Source of the DNA: Escherichia fergusonii ATCC 35469
Lineage (GTDB): Bacteria; Pseudomonadota; Gammaproteobacteria; Enterobacterales; Enterobacteriaceae
Length of the DNA stretch: 64,000 bases
Assembly: GCF_000026225.1 (NCBI RefSeq)
Contig: NC_011740.1
Location: 2,480,001 to 2,544,000, forward strand
Direction of reading: 5' to 3'
Made by a program: the position numbers and the translations under genes
The notes under the pieces: generated by a model
What the model saw: only the letters and a program-made list of their open reading frames with translations
The model's database searches: none
Told to the model about the DNA's origin: nothing
Shown: positions 26,683 through 35,675 of the stretch, piece after piece
Layout of the letters: each line of letters opens with the position of its first letter
Numbering within the stretch: the first letter of the stretch is position 1

Positions 26683-27723
26683 TTGAACATAGACACTCGC
26701 GAAATCACTCTGGAGCCAGCAGACAACGCACGTCTGTTGAGCCTGTGCGGCCCGTTTGATGACAACATCAAACAACTCGAACGCCGTCTCGGCATCGAAA
26801 TCAATCGCCGTGATAACCACTTTAAACTGACCGGCCGTCCGATTTGCGTCACCGCTGCGGCAGACATTCTGCGTAGCCTGTATGTCGATACTGCCCCGAT
26901 GCGCGGTCAGATTCAGGATATTGAACCGGAACAGATCCACCTTGCGATTAAAGAAGCGCGCGTGCTGGAACAAAGTGCGGAGAGCGTGCCGGAGTATGGC
27001 AAAGCGGTCAATATCAAGACCAAACGCGGTGTAATTAAACCGCGCACGCCAAACCAGGCGCAGTACATCGCCAATATTCTCGACCATGACATTACCTTCG
27101 GCGTTGGCCCGGCGGGTACGGGTAAAACCTACCTGGCGGTAGCGGCGGCAGTTGATGCTTTGGAGCGTCAGGAAATCCGCCGCATTCTGCTGACTCGTCC
27201 GGCAGTAGAAGCCGGTGAGAAGCTGGGCTTCCTGCCTGGCGATTTAAGTCAGAAAGTGGACCCGTATCTGCGCCCGCTATATGACGCGCTGTTTGAAATG
27301 CTGGGCTTTGAAAAAGTCGAGAAGCTGATTGAGCGCAACGTTATTGAAGTCGCACCACTGGCCTATATGCGTGGTCGTACGCTGAACGACGCGTTTATCA
27401 TTCTCGATGAAAGCCAGAACACCACCATCGAACAGATGAAGATGTTCCTGACTCGTATCGGTTTTAACTCAAAAGCGGTTATTACCGGCGATGTCACGCA
27501 GATCGACTTACCGCGTAATACTAAATCAGGTTTACGTCACGCTATCGAAGTGTTAGCCGATGTCGAAGAGATCAGCTTTAACTTCTTCCACAGCGAAGAC
27601 GTGGTTCGTCACCCGGTGGTAGCGCGTATCGTTAACGCTTATGAAGCCTGGGAAGAAGCCGAACAAAAACGAAAAGCGGCGCTGGCAGCAGAACGCAAGC
27701 GCGAAGAACAGGAACAAAAATGA
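26683..27723 (+). CDS. ybeZ: PhoH-like ATPase YbeZ
   Basis: Cytoplasmic P-loop ATPase of 346 residues, also called PhoL. Walker A is Gly-Pro-Ala-Gly-Thr-Gly-Lys-Thr (about 140-147) and Walker B is Ile-Ile-Leu-Asp-Glu-Ser-Gln (about 240). It associates with YbeY in RNA and ribosome metabolism; helicase or nuclease-assisting activity is inferred. I chose a TTG start at 26683 because AAGAGGAA sits five to six bases upstream; an ATG at 26644 would add 13 residues but has no such site. The end overlaps ybeY by four bases. Confidence 0.93.
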
Positions 27724-28187
27724 GTCAGGTGATCCTCGATTTACAACTGGCATGTGAAGATAATTCCGGGTTACCGGAAGAGAGCCAGTTTCAGACATGG
27801 CTGAATGCGGTGATCCCGCAGTTTCAGGAAGAATCGGAAGTGACGATTCGCGTGGTCGATACCGCCGAAAGCCACAGCCTCAATCTGACCTATCGCGGTA
27901 AGGATAAGCCGACCAACGTGCTCTCCTTCCCGTTTGAAGTACCGCCTGGCATGGAGATGTCGCTGCTGGGTGATCTGGTTATCTGCCGTCAGGTCGTTGA
28001 GAAGGAAGCACAAGAGCAAGGCAAACCACTGGAAGCGCACTGGGCGCATATGGTGGTGCACGGCAGTCTGCATTTGTTAGGTTACGATCACATCGAAGAC
28101 GACGAAGCAGAAGAAATGGAAGCCCTCGAAACAGAGATTATGCTTGCTCTGGGCTATGAGGATCCGTACATTGCCGAGAAAGAATAA
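27720..28187 (+). CDS. ybeY: Endoribonuclease YbeY
   Basis: A 155-residue metal-dependent RNase needed for 16S rRNA 3' maturation and 70S quality control. The zinc motif [11 protein letters not shown] (about 114-124) is complete. The start overlaps the ybeZ stop, indicating coupled translation. The operon ybeZ-ybeY-ybeX-lnt belongs to the heat-shock regulon in E. coli. Confidence 0.97.
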
Positions 28188-28276
28188 TTTGCCAGGCATT
28201 TGACTGGCAGACGTCCCCGCCGTTGGTGATTAACGACGGCGTTTTGATTAACTAACATGAGAACCCATACGACGCC

Positions 28277-29155
28277 ATGAGCGACGACAATTCACACAGT
28301 AGTGACACGATAAGCAACAAGAAGGGATTTTTCTCCCTGTTACTCAGCCAACTTTTCCACGGTGAACCGAAAAACCGTGACGAACTGCTGGCGCTGATCC
28401 GTGATTCCGGGCAGAACGACCTTATCGACGAAGATACGCGCGATATGCTCGAAGGGGTGATGGACATCGCAGACCAACGCGTTCGCGACATCATGATCCC
28501 CCGCTCCCAGATGATTACCCTGAAACGCAACCAGACGCTGGACGAATGCCTTGATGTCATCATCGAGTCCGCCCACTCACGTTTCCCGGTGATTAGCGAA
28601 GACAAAGATCACATTGAAGGGATTCTGATGGCGAAAGACTTGCTGCCGTTTATGCGCAGCGATGCCGAAGCCTTCAGCATGGACAAAGTGTTACGTCAGG
28701 CGGTTGTCGTTCCTGAAAGTAAGCGCGTAGACCGGATGCTGAAAGAGTTTCGCTCTCAGCGTTACCACATGGCGATCGTCATTGACGAATTCGGTGGGGT
28801 TTCCGGTCTGGTGACCATTGAAGATATCCTGGAACTGATTGTTGGTGAGATTGAAGACGAGTATGACGAAGAAGATGATATCGACTTCCGTCAGCTGAGT
28901 CGTCATACCTGGACCGTGCGTGCACTGGCTTCCATCGAAGATTTCAACGAAGCCTTCGGCACCCACTTTAGCGATGAAGAGGTCGACACTATCGGTGGTC
29001 TGGTGATGCAAGCGTTTGGGCATCTTCCGGCACGTGGCGAAACCATCGACATCGACGGTTACCAGTTCAAAGTGGCGATGGCTGACAGTCGGCGTATTAT
29101 TCAGGTTCATGTCAAAATCCCGGATGACTCACCCCAGCCAAAGCTGGATGAATAA
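28277..29155 (+). CDS. ybeX: CBS-domain protein YbeX (CorC family)
   Basis: Cytoplasmic protein of 292 residues. It has two CBS domains (about 65-190, including Met-Ile-Pro-Arg-Ser-Gln and Val-Ile-Asp-Glu-Phe-Gly-Gly) and a C-terminal CorC/HlyC domain (about 205-285). The Salmonella homologue was linked to magnesium/cobalt efflux with CorA. Later E. coli work points to a role in ribosome metabolism, in keeping with its neighbour YbeY. It follows ybeY by 89 bases. Confidence 0.95.
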   Translation: MSDDNSHSSDTISNKKGFFSLLLSQLFHGEPKNRDELLALIRDSGQNDLIDEDTRDMLEGVMDIADQRVRDIMIPRSQMITLKRNQTLDECLDVIIESAHSRFPVISEDKDHIEGILMAKDLLPFMRSDAEAFSMDKVLRQAVVVPESKRVDRMLKEFRSQRYHMAIVIDEFGGVSGLVTIEDILELIVGEIEDEYDEEDDIDFRQLSRHTWTVRALASIEDFNEAFGTHFSDEEVDTIGGLVMQAFGHLPARGETIDIDGYQFKVAMADSRRIIQVHVKIPDDSPQPKLDE

Positions 29156-29179
29156 AACCGAAACTGGATAGATAACTAC

Positions 29180-30718
29180 ATGGCTTTTGCCTCATTAATT
29201 GAACGCCAGCGCATTCGCCTGCTGCTGGCGTTATTATTCGGTGCCTGCGGAACGCTGGCCTTCTCTCCTTACGACGTCTGGCCTGCGGCGATTATTTCGC
29301 TGATGGGGCTTCAGGCGCTGACCTTTAACCGCCGTCCACTCCAGTCTGCCGCTATTGGCTTTTGCTGGGGATTTGGCCTGTTTGGCAGCGGTATTAACTG
29401 GGTCTATGTCAGCATCGCGACCTTTGGCGGAATGCCTGGCCCAGTTAACATCTTCCTGGTGGTGCTGCTGGCAGCGTATTTGTCGCTGTATACCGGACTG
29501 TTTGCTGGCGTACTGTCGCGTCTGTGGCCGAAAACCACCTGGCTGCGCGTGGCGATTGCCGCCCCTGCTCTCTGGCAAGTGACCGAGTTTCTGCGCGGTT
29601 GGGTGCTGACTGGCTTCCCGTGGTTACAGTTCGGCTATAGCCAGATTGACGGTCCTTTAAAAGGACTGGCACCGATAATGGGCGTGGAAGCCATTAACTT
29701 CCTGCTAATGATGGTTAGCGGCCTGCTGGCACTGGCGTTAACCAAACGCAACTGGCGTCCGCTGGTGGTGGCCGTCGTGCTGTTCGCCCTTCCCTTCCCG
29801 CTGCGTTACATCCAGTGGTTCACCCCACAACCGGAGAAAACCATTCAGGTATCGATGGTTCAGGGCGACATTCCGCAATCGCTGAAGTGGGATGAAGGCC
29901 AGCTTCTCAATACGCTGAAGATTTACTACAACGCAACGGCACCGCTGATGGGCAAGTCATCGCTGATTATCTGGCCGGAGTCGGCGATAACCGACCTGGA
30001 AATTAATCAGCAGCCGTTCCTCAAAGCACTGGACGGTGAGTTGCGTGATAAAGGTAGCTCGCTGGTCACCGGGATTGTCGACGCGCGTCTCAATAAGCAG
30101 AATCGCTACGATACCTACAACACCATCATCACGCTGGGTAAAGGTGCACCGTATAGCTACGAATCAGCCGATCGCTATAACAAAAACCATCTGGTACCGT
30201 TTGGCGAGTTTGTCCCGCTGGAGTCGATTCTGCGTCCGTTAGCACCGTTCTTTGATCTGCCGATGTCGTCGTTCAGCCGTGGACCATATATCCAACCACC
30301 GCTGTCGGTAAATGGTATTGAGCTTACTGCGGCTATTTGCTACGAGATCATTCTCGGCGAGCAAGTGCGCGATAACTTCCGCCCGGATACCGACTATTTG
30401 CTGACTATCTCCAACGATGCGTGGTTTGGTAAGTCTATTGGCCCATGGCAGCACTTTCAGATGGCGCGAATGCGTGCGCTGGAGCTGGCGCGCCCGCTGC
30501 TGCGTAGCACCAATAATGGCATCACGGCGGTGATTGGCCCGCAGGGTGAGATTCAGGCGATGATCCCGCAATTCACCCGCGAGGTGTTGACCACTAATGT
30601 GACGCCGACTACCGGACTCACACCGTACGCACGTACCGGCAACTGGCCGCTGTGGGTACTGACGGCACTGTTTGGTTTTGCCGCTGTATTGATGAGACTG
30701 CGAGCACGTCAACGTTAA
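29180..30718 (+). CDS. lnt: Apolipoprotein N-acyltransferase Lnt
   Basis: Essential inner-membrane enzyme that N-acylates the diacylglyceryl-Cys of lipoproteins, using phospholipid as donor. The 512 residues contain about six to eight membrane segments at both ends and a periplasmic nitrilase domain. That domain has the Glu-Lys-Cys triad: Trp-Pro-Glu (about 267), Asn-Lys-Asn-His (about 335) and Ile-Cys-Tyr-Glu (about 387). It acts on LptE, RlpA, ChiQ and other lipoproteins in this window. Last gene of its operon. Confidence 0.98.
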   Translation: MAFASLIERQRIRLLLALLFGACGTLAFSPYDVWPAAIISLMGLQALTFNRRPLQSAAIGFCWGFGLFGSGINWVYVSIATFGGMPGPVNIFLVVLLAAYLSLYTGLFAGVLSRLWPKTTWLRVAIAAPALWQVTEFLRGWVLTGFPWLQFGYSQIDGPLKGLAPIMGVEAINFLLMMVSGLLALALTKRNWRPLVVAVVLFALPFPLRYIQWFTPQPEKTIQVSMVQGDIPQSLKWDEGQLLNTLKIYYNATAPLMGKSSLIIWPESAITDLEINQQPFLKALDGELRDKGSSLVTGIVDARLNKQNRYDTYNTIITLGKGAPYSYESADRYNKNHLVPFGEFVPLESILRPLAPFFDLPMSSFSRGPYIQPPLSVNGIELTAAICYEIILGEQVRDNFRPDTDYLLTISNDAWFGKSIGPWQHFQMARMRALELARPLLRSTNNGITAVIGPQGEIQAMIPQFTREVLTTNVTPTTGLTPYARTGNWPLWVLTALFGFAAVLMRLRARQR

Positions 30719-30822
30719 TGTGAATGATGCACTGGCCAGCAAAATCGCATCATTTTTGCAGGCCAGATAAACTGTTCACACCGCATCCGGTATCAACAAA
30801 ACGTACTTTCTCATTGAGCTGT

Positions 30823-30851
30823 GGGGCGTGATTATCATGCCCCTTTTTTTT
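30823..30851 (+). terminator. lnt operon terminator
   Basis: GGGGCGTG, a five-base loop and CATGCCCC (one wobble/mismatch), then at least eight T residues. The T-run touches the stop codon of the minus-strand gene beginning at 30850. Confidence 0.8.
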
Positions 30852-32727
30852 ACGGTTCAGGGATACAAGCCACATCGCCATATTGGGGATGCCGAATAAT
30901 TGCCTGCGGATCAAGCGAGCGCGTCCTGTCCATTTGGATTAACCCGTTCTTCGCCATAACAAATATCTTTCTACCATCCGCTGAAAAACGAAGATGATTA
31001 ACGTAGCTGGCAGGATAAACGCCAATAATCTGCCCGGCATTAATATTGAGCAGGATGACATAACCTTGCAGGCCATATGACACCAACGCTAAATACTGAC
31101 CGTCCGGGCTAATACCCTCAACAGAATAAACGCTCCTGCTACACCATTGCGTCATAATGCTGGCTTGTTGATCCCCTGTGCTTATACGTGAAATCCCCTG
31201 ACTATCGGCAAAAATAACCTCACCATTTTTTGGTCGGAATCCCATCGCAGAAACGACACCACGCGCATCACCTGCGGGAAAGTCTTCTTTCTGATGCGTG
31301 ATGGTATTGATCCGCACGATGTTACCTCTGCCTGCTCCCGGAACCAGTAATGTTTTTTCATCCGGGGAAAGTGCCATAACCCAGGCGCCTGGTTTACCGC
31401 TCGTCCCCGTCCCGTCGTATTTCTCCAGTGGGATATCCGCCACATGCTGATAAGTCACCAGATCAATCGCTGACACACTATTACTGGTGCGATTCATCAC
31501 CCAGGCTTTTGTGCCATCACGCGAGAGGATAAGGCTGTCAGGATGGGCGCCGGTGGTAATCGACTGAATAATCTCCCCCGTCGCCACGTTAATGACCGAT
31601 ACTGCATTCGCTTCAAATGAAGTCGCATACAGCAACTTTTCATCGGGGCTTAACACCAGCGATCTGACGCCCTGATCTTTACAGCCACCACAATGTTTGA
31701 CTGACTTTTCTTTCGCTATGGGCACTGTAAAGGTATGCAGGATTTTCTTTTGTCCGAGGTCGAAAACAACAATACTGTTCGTGTTTTCAATTGCGGCATA
31801 TAACGTATTACCATCCCGACTGATCGCCATATCATGGATATCGGCAATCTCAGCGAGCAAATCACCACTGGCCTGTTCACGACTTACCGGAGCGGGTAAT
31901 GTTTCCCTGAGGGCGTTGCGTTCCTCCGCTAACTGCTGCTTTTTATGCCGTCGCTCTTGTTCAATCTCCTGCGGATAAAACTCTTCACGCAGGCTTTGCC
32001 TGACCTGCAAAACTGATTCATCAATCTGCTGCTGCACAAGCCAGATAGCCCCGGTCAGTAGAAGACTACCCGCAACAATAATCCCGCCTTCCGTAACAAG
32101 TCGGTTTTGCCAAGATAAACGCGCACTCAGCCAACCCAACGCCCCACCTGCCATCAGGCCGCCAATGTGGCAAGCGTTATCTATTCCTGCTTGCCGGGCA
32201 CCATACAACAGTGTCAGCGCCACCATACCCAACAGAGAAAATACTCGCCGCTGGTTTTTATGGTGTGTACCCGCACCTGAAGAAAGCTGTGTTGCTATCG
32301 CAGCGCCAGCTATTCCCATAATTGCCCCGGATGCCCCAACGCTGATGACTATCTGCTCACTTTCGCGTAACGCATAACAGGCGCTGATGAGCCCACCAAA
32401 GATGCCGGAGAATAACCAGATAATCAGGAGTCGCCATTTCCCCAGTATCCGTTCCGCCACTGTCCCCACCACCAGGAGTGCAAACATATTCATCAGCAAA
32501 TGGGAAAAACTACTGTGCAGAAAAACACTGCTCAATAAGCGCCAGGGTTCACCCGACAACGTGAGAGAGGCAACGTTAGCGCCGAGATGGATGAGTGCGG
32601 ATTGATCGACTTCTTCATAACTCATCCATTGTGCGAGGTAACAAAATATCCCAACACATAGCGCAAAAAGGATCAGGGTTATTGCGGGTAATTGAACATT
32701 TAACGGCTTAACCGAAGATGCGGACAT
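30850..32727 (-). CDS. Rhomboid-family intramembrane protease with C-terminal beta-propeller
   Basis: A 625-residue protein. Residues about 12-203 form a rhomboid core: Trp-Arg in loop L1 (62-63), His71-xxxx-His76 and Asn80 in the next helix, the nucleophile Ser133 in Gly-Ala-Ser-Gly, and His187 in Asn-Ala-Cys-His-Ile-Gly-Gly. So the catalytic dyad is complete. A seventh membrane segment (about 213-231) and a charged, Glu/Gln-rich helical linker (235-290) follow. Residues about 291-625 are YVTN/cytochrome-d1-like propeller repeats, with recurring Leu-Ser-x-Asp-Gly and Ser-Pro-Asp-Glu motifs and a Cys-Gly-Gly-Cys at 346-349. An in-frame ATG at 32787 exists, but AAGGAAG nine bases before 32727 supports the shorter start. 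With the rhomboid N-terminus inside, the propeller would face the periplasm (inference). Substrate unknown. K-12 has IS5 at this site, as I recall. Confidence 0.85.
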   Translation of the reverse strand: MSASSVKPLNVQLPAITLILFALCVGIFCYLAQWMSYEEVDQSALIHLGANVASLTLSGEPWRLLSSVFLHSSFSHLLMNMFALLVVGTVAERILGKWRLLIIWLFSGIFGGLISACYALRESEQIVISVGASGAIMGIAGAAIATQLSSGAGTHHKNQRRVFSLLGMVALTLLYGARQAGIDNACHIGGLMAGGALGWLSARLSWQNRLVTEGGIIVAGSLLLTGAIWLVQQQIDESVLQVRQSLREEFYPQEIEQERRHKKQQLAEERNALRETLPAPVSREQASGDLLAEIADIHDMAISRDGNTLYAAIENTNSIVVFDLGQKKILHTFTVPIAKEKSVKHCGGCKDQGVRSLVLSPDEKLLYATSFEANAVSVINVATGEIIQSITTGAHPDSLILSRDGTKAWVMNRTSNSVSAIDLVTYQHVADIPLEKYDGTGTSGKPGAWVMALSPDEKTLLVPGAGRGNIVRINTITHQKEDFPAGDARGVVSAMGFRPKNGEVIFADSQGISRISTGDQQASIMTQWCSRSVYSVEGISPDGQYLALVSYGLQGYVILLNINAGQIIGVYPASYVNHLRFSADGRKIFVMAKNGLIQMDRTRSLDPQAIIRHPQYGDVACIPEP

Positions 32728-32885
32728 AAGGTGATTCTTCCTTGAAAAGACAGGTAAAAAAGCATTTTTCCCGTGTGCAGTTATCATCCCGGCAAACGTC
32801 CCATACCGAAAAGTTAACTCTGTCCGAAATATGACTTTTTCAGCCTGAAATTACAATCGTAATTAATTCACCCCTAAGTATTTTT

Positions 32886-32900
32886 TGGCATGTAAGTTGC
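32886..32900 (+). promoter_or_regulatory. Sigma-54 promoter for gltIJKL
   Basis: TGGCATGTAAGTTGC fits the -24/-12 consensus TGGCAC-N5-TTGC, with GG and GC twelve bases apart. Transcription would start near 32912, leaving a leader of about 270 bases before gltI. Nitrogen control of glutamate/aspartate uptake is biologically sensible. The rest of the 455-base gap (32728-33182) shows no gene. Confidence 0.7.
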
Positions 32901-32969
32901 TTTATTTACTGTGTAAGCAATGAAATCAGCCGCAACGCAACCGGGTTGCACCAACACAAATCAGCGGTA

Positions 32970-32984
32970 GCACCAAAAAGGTGC
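32970..32984. promoter_or_regulatory. Candidate NtrC site in the gltI leader
   Basis: GCACC-AAAAA-GGTGC is a perfect palindrome of the NtrC type (consensus TGCACC-N5-GGTGCA). A half-site TGCACC lies at 32947-32952 and a GGTGCG near 33008. The sites are downstream of the sigma-54 promoter, unusual but workable for an enhancer. Alternatively this could be an RNA hairpin. Confidence 0.5.
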
Positions 32985-33182
32985 GGTTTAAGAATTTTGC
33001 TTCGGAATGGTGCGGCGCATCTCGCAAAAACAAACAATAAAACATCAATATCTTTACATTTAGCCAAACTAAATGTTACCTAACAAACACAACACTGCAC
33101 AATAAAGTTGCAGATGATAACAACACAAACACTCACAACGGGTATCCATGCGTTCTTAACGCAGAAGATAAAGGAGTTGGAT

Positions 33183-34091
33183 ATGCAATTACGTAAACCT
33201 GCCACAGCAATCCTGGCCCTGGCGCTTTCCGCAGGACTGGCACAGGCAGATGACGCCGCCCCGGCAGCAGGCAGTACGCTGGACAAAATCGCCAAAAACG
33301 GTGTGATTGTCGTCGGTCACCGTGAATCTTCAGTACCTTTCTCTTATTACGACAATCAGCAAAAAGTGGTGGGTTACTCGCAGGATTACTCCAACGCCAT
33401 TGTTGAAGCAGTGAAAAAGAAACTCAACAAACCGGACTTGCAGGTGAAATTGATTCCGATCACCTCACAAAACCGTATTCCGCTGCTGCAAAACGGCACT
33501 TTCGATTTTGAATGTGGTTCTACCACCAACAACGTCGAACGCCAGAAACAGGCGGCTTTCTCCGACACTATTTTCGTGGTCGGTACGCGCCTGCTGACAA
33601 AAAAAGGCGGCGATATTAAAGATTTTGCCGATCTGAAAGACAAAGCCGTCGTAGTCACTTCCGGCACCACCTCTGAAGTTTTGCTCAACAAACTGAATGA
33701 AGAGCAAAAAATGAACATGCGCATCATCAGCGCCAAAGACCACGGTGACTCTTTCCGCACCCTGGAAAGCGGTCGTGCCGTTGCCTTTATGATGGATGAC
33801 GCTCTGTTAGCCGGTGAGCGAGCGAAAGCGAAGAAACCAGACAACTGGGAAATCGTCGGCAAGCCGCAGTCTCAGGAAGCCTACGGTTGCATGTTGCGTA
33901 AAGACGATCCGCAGTTCAAAAAGCTGATGGATGACACTATCGCTCAGGTGCAGACCTCCGGTGAAGCGGAAAAATGGTTTGATAAGTGGTTCAAAAATCC
34001 AATTCCGCCGAAAAACCTGAACATGAATTTCGAACTGTCGGACGAAATGAAAGCACTGTTCAAAGAACCGAATGACAAGGCACTGAACTAA
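33183..34091 (+). CDS. gltI: Glutamate/aspartate periplasmic binding protein
   Basis: Solute receptor of the GltIJKL ABC importer, 302 residues. The signal peptide is about 1-22, ending Ala-Gln-Ala before Asp-Asp. The SBP family 3 fold includes Gly-Tyr-Ser-Gln-Asp-Tyr and the hinge segment Val-Thr-Ser-Gly-Thr-Thr-Ser. The start at 33183 follows AAGGAGTTGG; an in-frame ATG at 33108 adds 25 residues that would spoil the signal peptide. The 3' end of its message yields the sRNA SroC. Confidence 0.98.
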   Translation: MQLRKPATAILALALSAGLAQADDAAPAAGSTLDKIAKNGVIVVGHRESSVPFSYYDNQQKVVGYSQDYSNAIVEAVKKKLNKPDLQVKLIPITSQNRIPLLQNGTFDFECGSTTNNVERQKQAAFSDTIFVVGTRLLTKKGGDIKDFADLKDKAVVVTSGTTSEVLLNKLNEEQKMNMRIISAKDHGDSFRTLESGRAVAFMMDDALLAGERAKAKKPDNWEIVGKPQSQEAYGCMLRKDDPQFKKLMDDTIAQVQTSGEAEKWFDKWFKNPIPPKNLNMNFELSDEMKALFKEPNDKALN

Positions 34092-34247
34092 TTACAAGAA
34101 CCAGGGGCGGAAATTCCAGCCCTCTCGATTGTTACGTAGCACGGACAGACTATACGCCTGATGGTCGTTCCCCATCGGGCCTGAAAACCGCAATACGCTG
34201 GGTAACAATCTTCGAGGGTAGCAGTTAACGCTGCTACCCTCTTTTTT
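34085..34247 (+). ncRNA. sroC: SroC small RNA
   Basis: The gltI-gltJ interval matches the E. coli SroC sequence. It ends in the terminator stem GAGGGTAGCAG/CTGCTACCCTC (34214-34241) with six T residues. SroC is processed from the gltIJKL mRNA by RNase E and acts as a sponge for the sRNA GcvB, relieving repression of amino-acid transport genes including gltI itself. The 5' end is set from the K-12 length of 163 bases, so it is approximate. The terminator also reduces gltJKL relative to gltI. Confidence 0.88.
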
Positions 34248-34260
34248 CTGGAGTAGATTT

Positions 34261-35001
34261 ATGTCTATAGACTGGAACTGGGGTATTTTTTTACAACAAG
34301 CCCCGTTCGGCAACACCACCTATCTTGGTTGGATCTGGAGTGGTTTTCAGGTGACGATTGCTTTGTCGATCTGCGCCTGGATTATCGCCTTCCTCGTCGG
34401 TTCATTTTTCGGCATTTTACGTACCGTTCCAAACCGTTTTCTCTCCGGTCTGGGTACGTTGTATGTCGAACTGTTCCGCAACGTGCCGTTGATTGTGCAA
34501 TTCTTTACCTGGTATCTGGTTATCCCTGAACTGTTGCCGGAAAAAATCGGCATGTGGTTTAAGGCAGAACTAGACCCAAATATTCAGTTTTTCCTCTCCT
34601 CCATGCTCTGTCTGGGACTGTTTACTGCAGCTCGTGTTTGCGAACAAGTACGCGCCGCGATTCAGTCGTTGCCGCGTGGGCAAAAGAATGCCGCGCTGGC
34701 AATGGGTCTGACGCTACCGCAGGCTTACCGCTACGTACTGTTGCCTAACGCTTATCGCGTTATCGTCCCGCCAATGACCTCTGAGATGATGAACCTGGTA
34801 AAAAACTCCGCCATCGCCTCGACCATCGGTCTGGTGGATATGGCGGCGCAGGCCGGTAAATTGCTCGATTACTCGGCCCACGCCTGGGAGTCATTTACCG
34901 CCATTACGCTGGCGTATGTGTTGATTAACGCTTTTATCATGCTGGTGATGACGCTGGTTGAACGTAAAGTTCGCCTGCCCGGCAACATGGGGGGCAAATA
35001 A
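34261..35001 (+). CDS. gltJ: Glutamate/aspartate ABC transporter permease GltJ
   Basis: Inner-membrane permease of 246 residues with about five hydrophobic segments. The ABC-coupling (EAA) loop lies near residues 135-160, around Pro-Arg-Gly-Gln-Lys-Asn-Ala-Ala-Leu-Ala-Met-Gly. It pairs with GltK in the importer. CTGGAG precedes the start. The stop TAA at 34999-35001 shares its last base with the gltK start. Confidence 0.97.
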   Translation: MSIDWNWGIFLQQAPFGNTTYLGWIWSGFQVTIALSICAWIIAFLVGSFFGILRTVPNRFLSGLGTLYVELFRNVPLIVQFFTWYLVIPELLPEKIGMWFKAELDPNIQFFLSSMLCLGLFTAARVCEQVRAAIQSLPRGQKNAALAMGLTLPQAYRYVLLPNAYRVIVPPMTSEMMNLVKNSAIASTIGLVDMAAQAGKLLDYSAHAWESFTAITLAYVLINAFIMLVMTLVERKVRLPGNMGGK

Positions 35002-35675
35002 TGTACGAGTTTGACTGGAGTTCCATTGTTCCTTCCCTGCCATATCTGCTCGACGGGTTGGTGATCACCCTGAAAATCACCATCACGGCGGTGGTCATTG
35101 GTATTTTGTGGGGTACGTTGCTGGCAGTAATGCGCTTGTCCAGCTTTGCGCCGATTGCCTGGTTTGCCAAAGCCTACGTTAACGTGTTCCGTTCGATTCC
35201 GTTAGTCATGGTTTTGCTATGGTTTTACCTGATTGTGCCGGGTTTTCTGCAAAACGTGCTGGGATTATCGCCAAAAAATGATATCCGTTTAATTTCGGCG
35301 ATGGTGGCGTTTTCGATGTTTGAAGCGGCCTACTATTCAGAGATTATCCGTGCCGGTATTCAAAGTATTTCCCGTGGGCAGTCGAGCGCCGCACTGGCGT
35401 TGGGGATGACTCACTGGCAGTCGATGAAACTGATTATTCTGCCGCAGGCGTTCCGCGCGATGGTGCCGCTGCTGCTCACTCAGGGCATCGTACTGTTCCA
35501 GGATACCTCGCTGGTGTATGTGTTATCTCTGGCCGATTTCTTCCGTACCGCCTCAACCATTGGTGAGCGTGATGGTACACAGGTCGAGATGATTCTGTTT
35601 GCCGGGTTTGTTTATTTCGTTATTAGCCTTAGCGCATCGTTGTTGGTCAGCTACTTGAAAAGAAGGACAGCATAA
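35001..35675 (+). CDS. gltK: Glutamate/aspartate ABC transporter permease GltK
   Basis: The second permease subunit, 224 residues with about five membrane segments. The EAA loop includes Ser-Arg-Gly-Gln-Ser-Ser-Ala-Ala-Leu-Ala-Leu-Gly (about 120-131). It overlaps gltJ by one base and gltL by one base, indicating tight translational coupling and equal stoichiometry. Confidence 0.97.
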   Translation: MYEFDWSSIVPSLPYLLDGLVITLKITITAVVIGILWGTLLAVMRLSSFAPIAWFAKAYVNVFRSIPLVMVLLWFYLIVPGFLQNVLGLSPKNDIRLISAMVAFSMFEAAYYSEIIRAGIQSISRGQSSAALALGMTHWQSMKLIILPQAFRAMVPLLLTQGIVLFQDTSLVYVLSLADFFRTASTIGERDGTQVEMILFAGFVYFVISLSASLLVSYLKRRTA

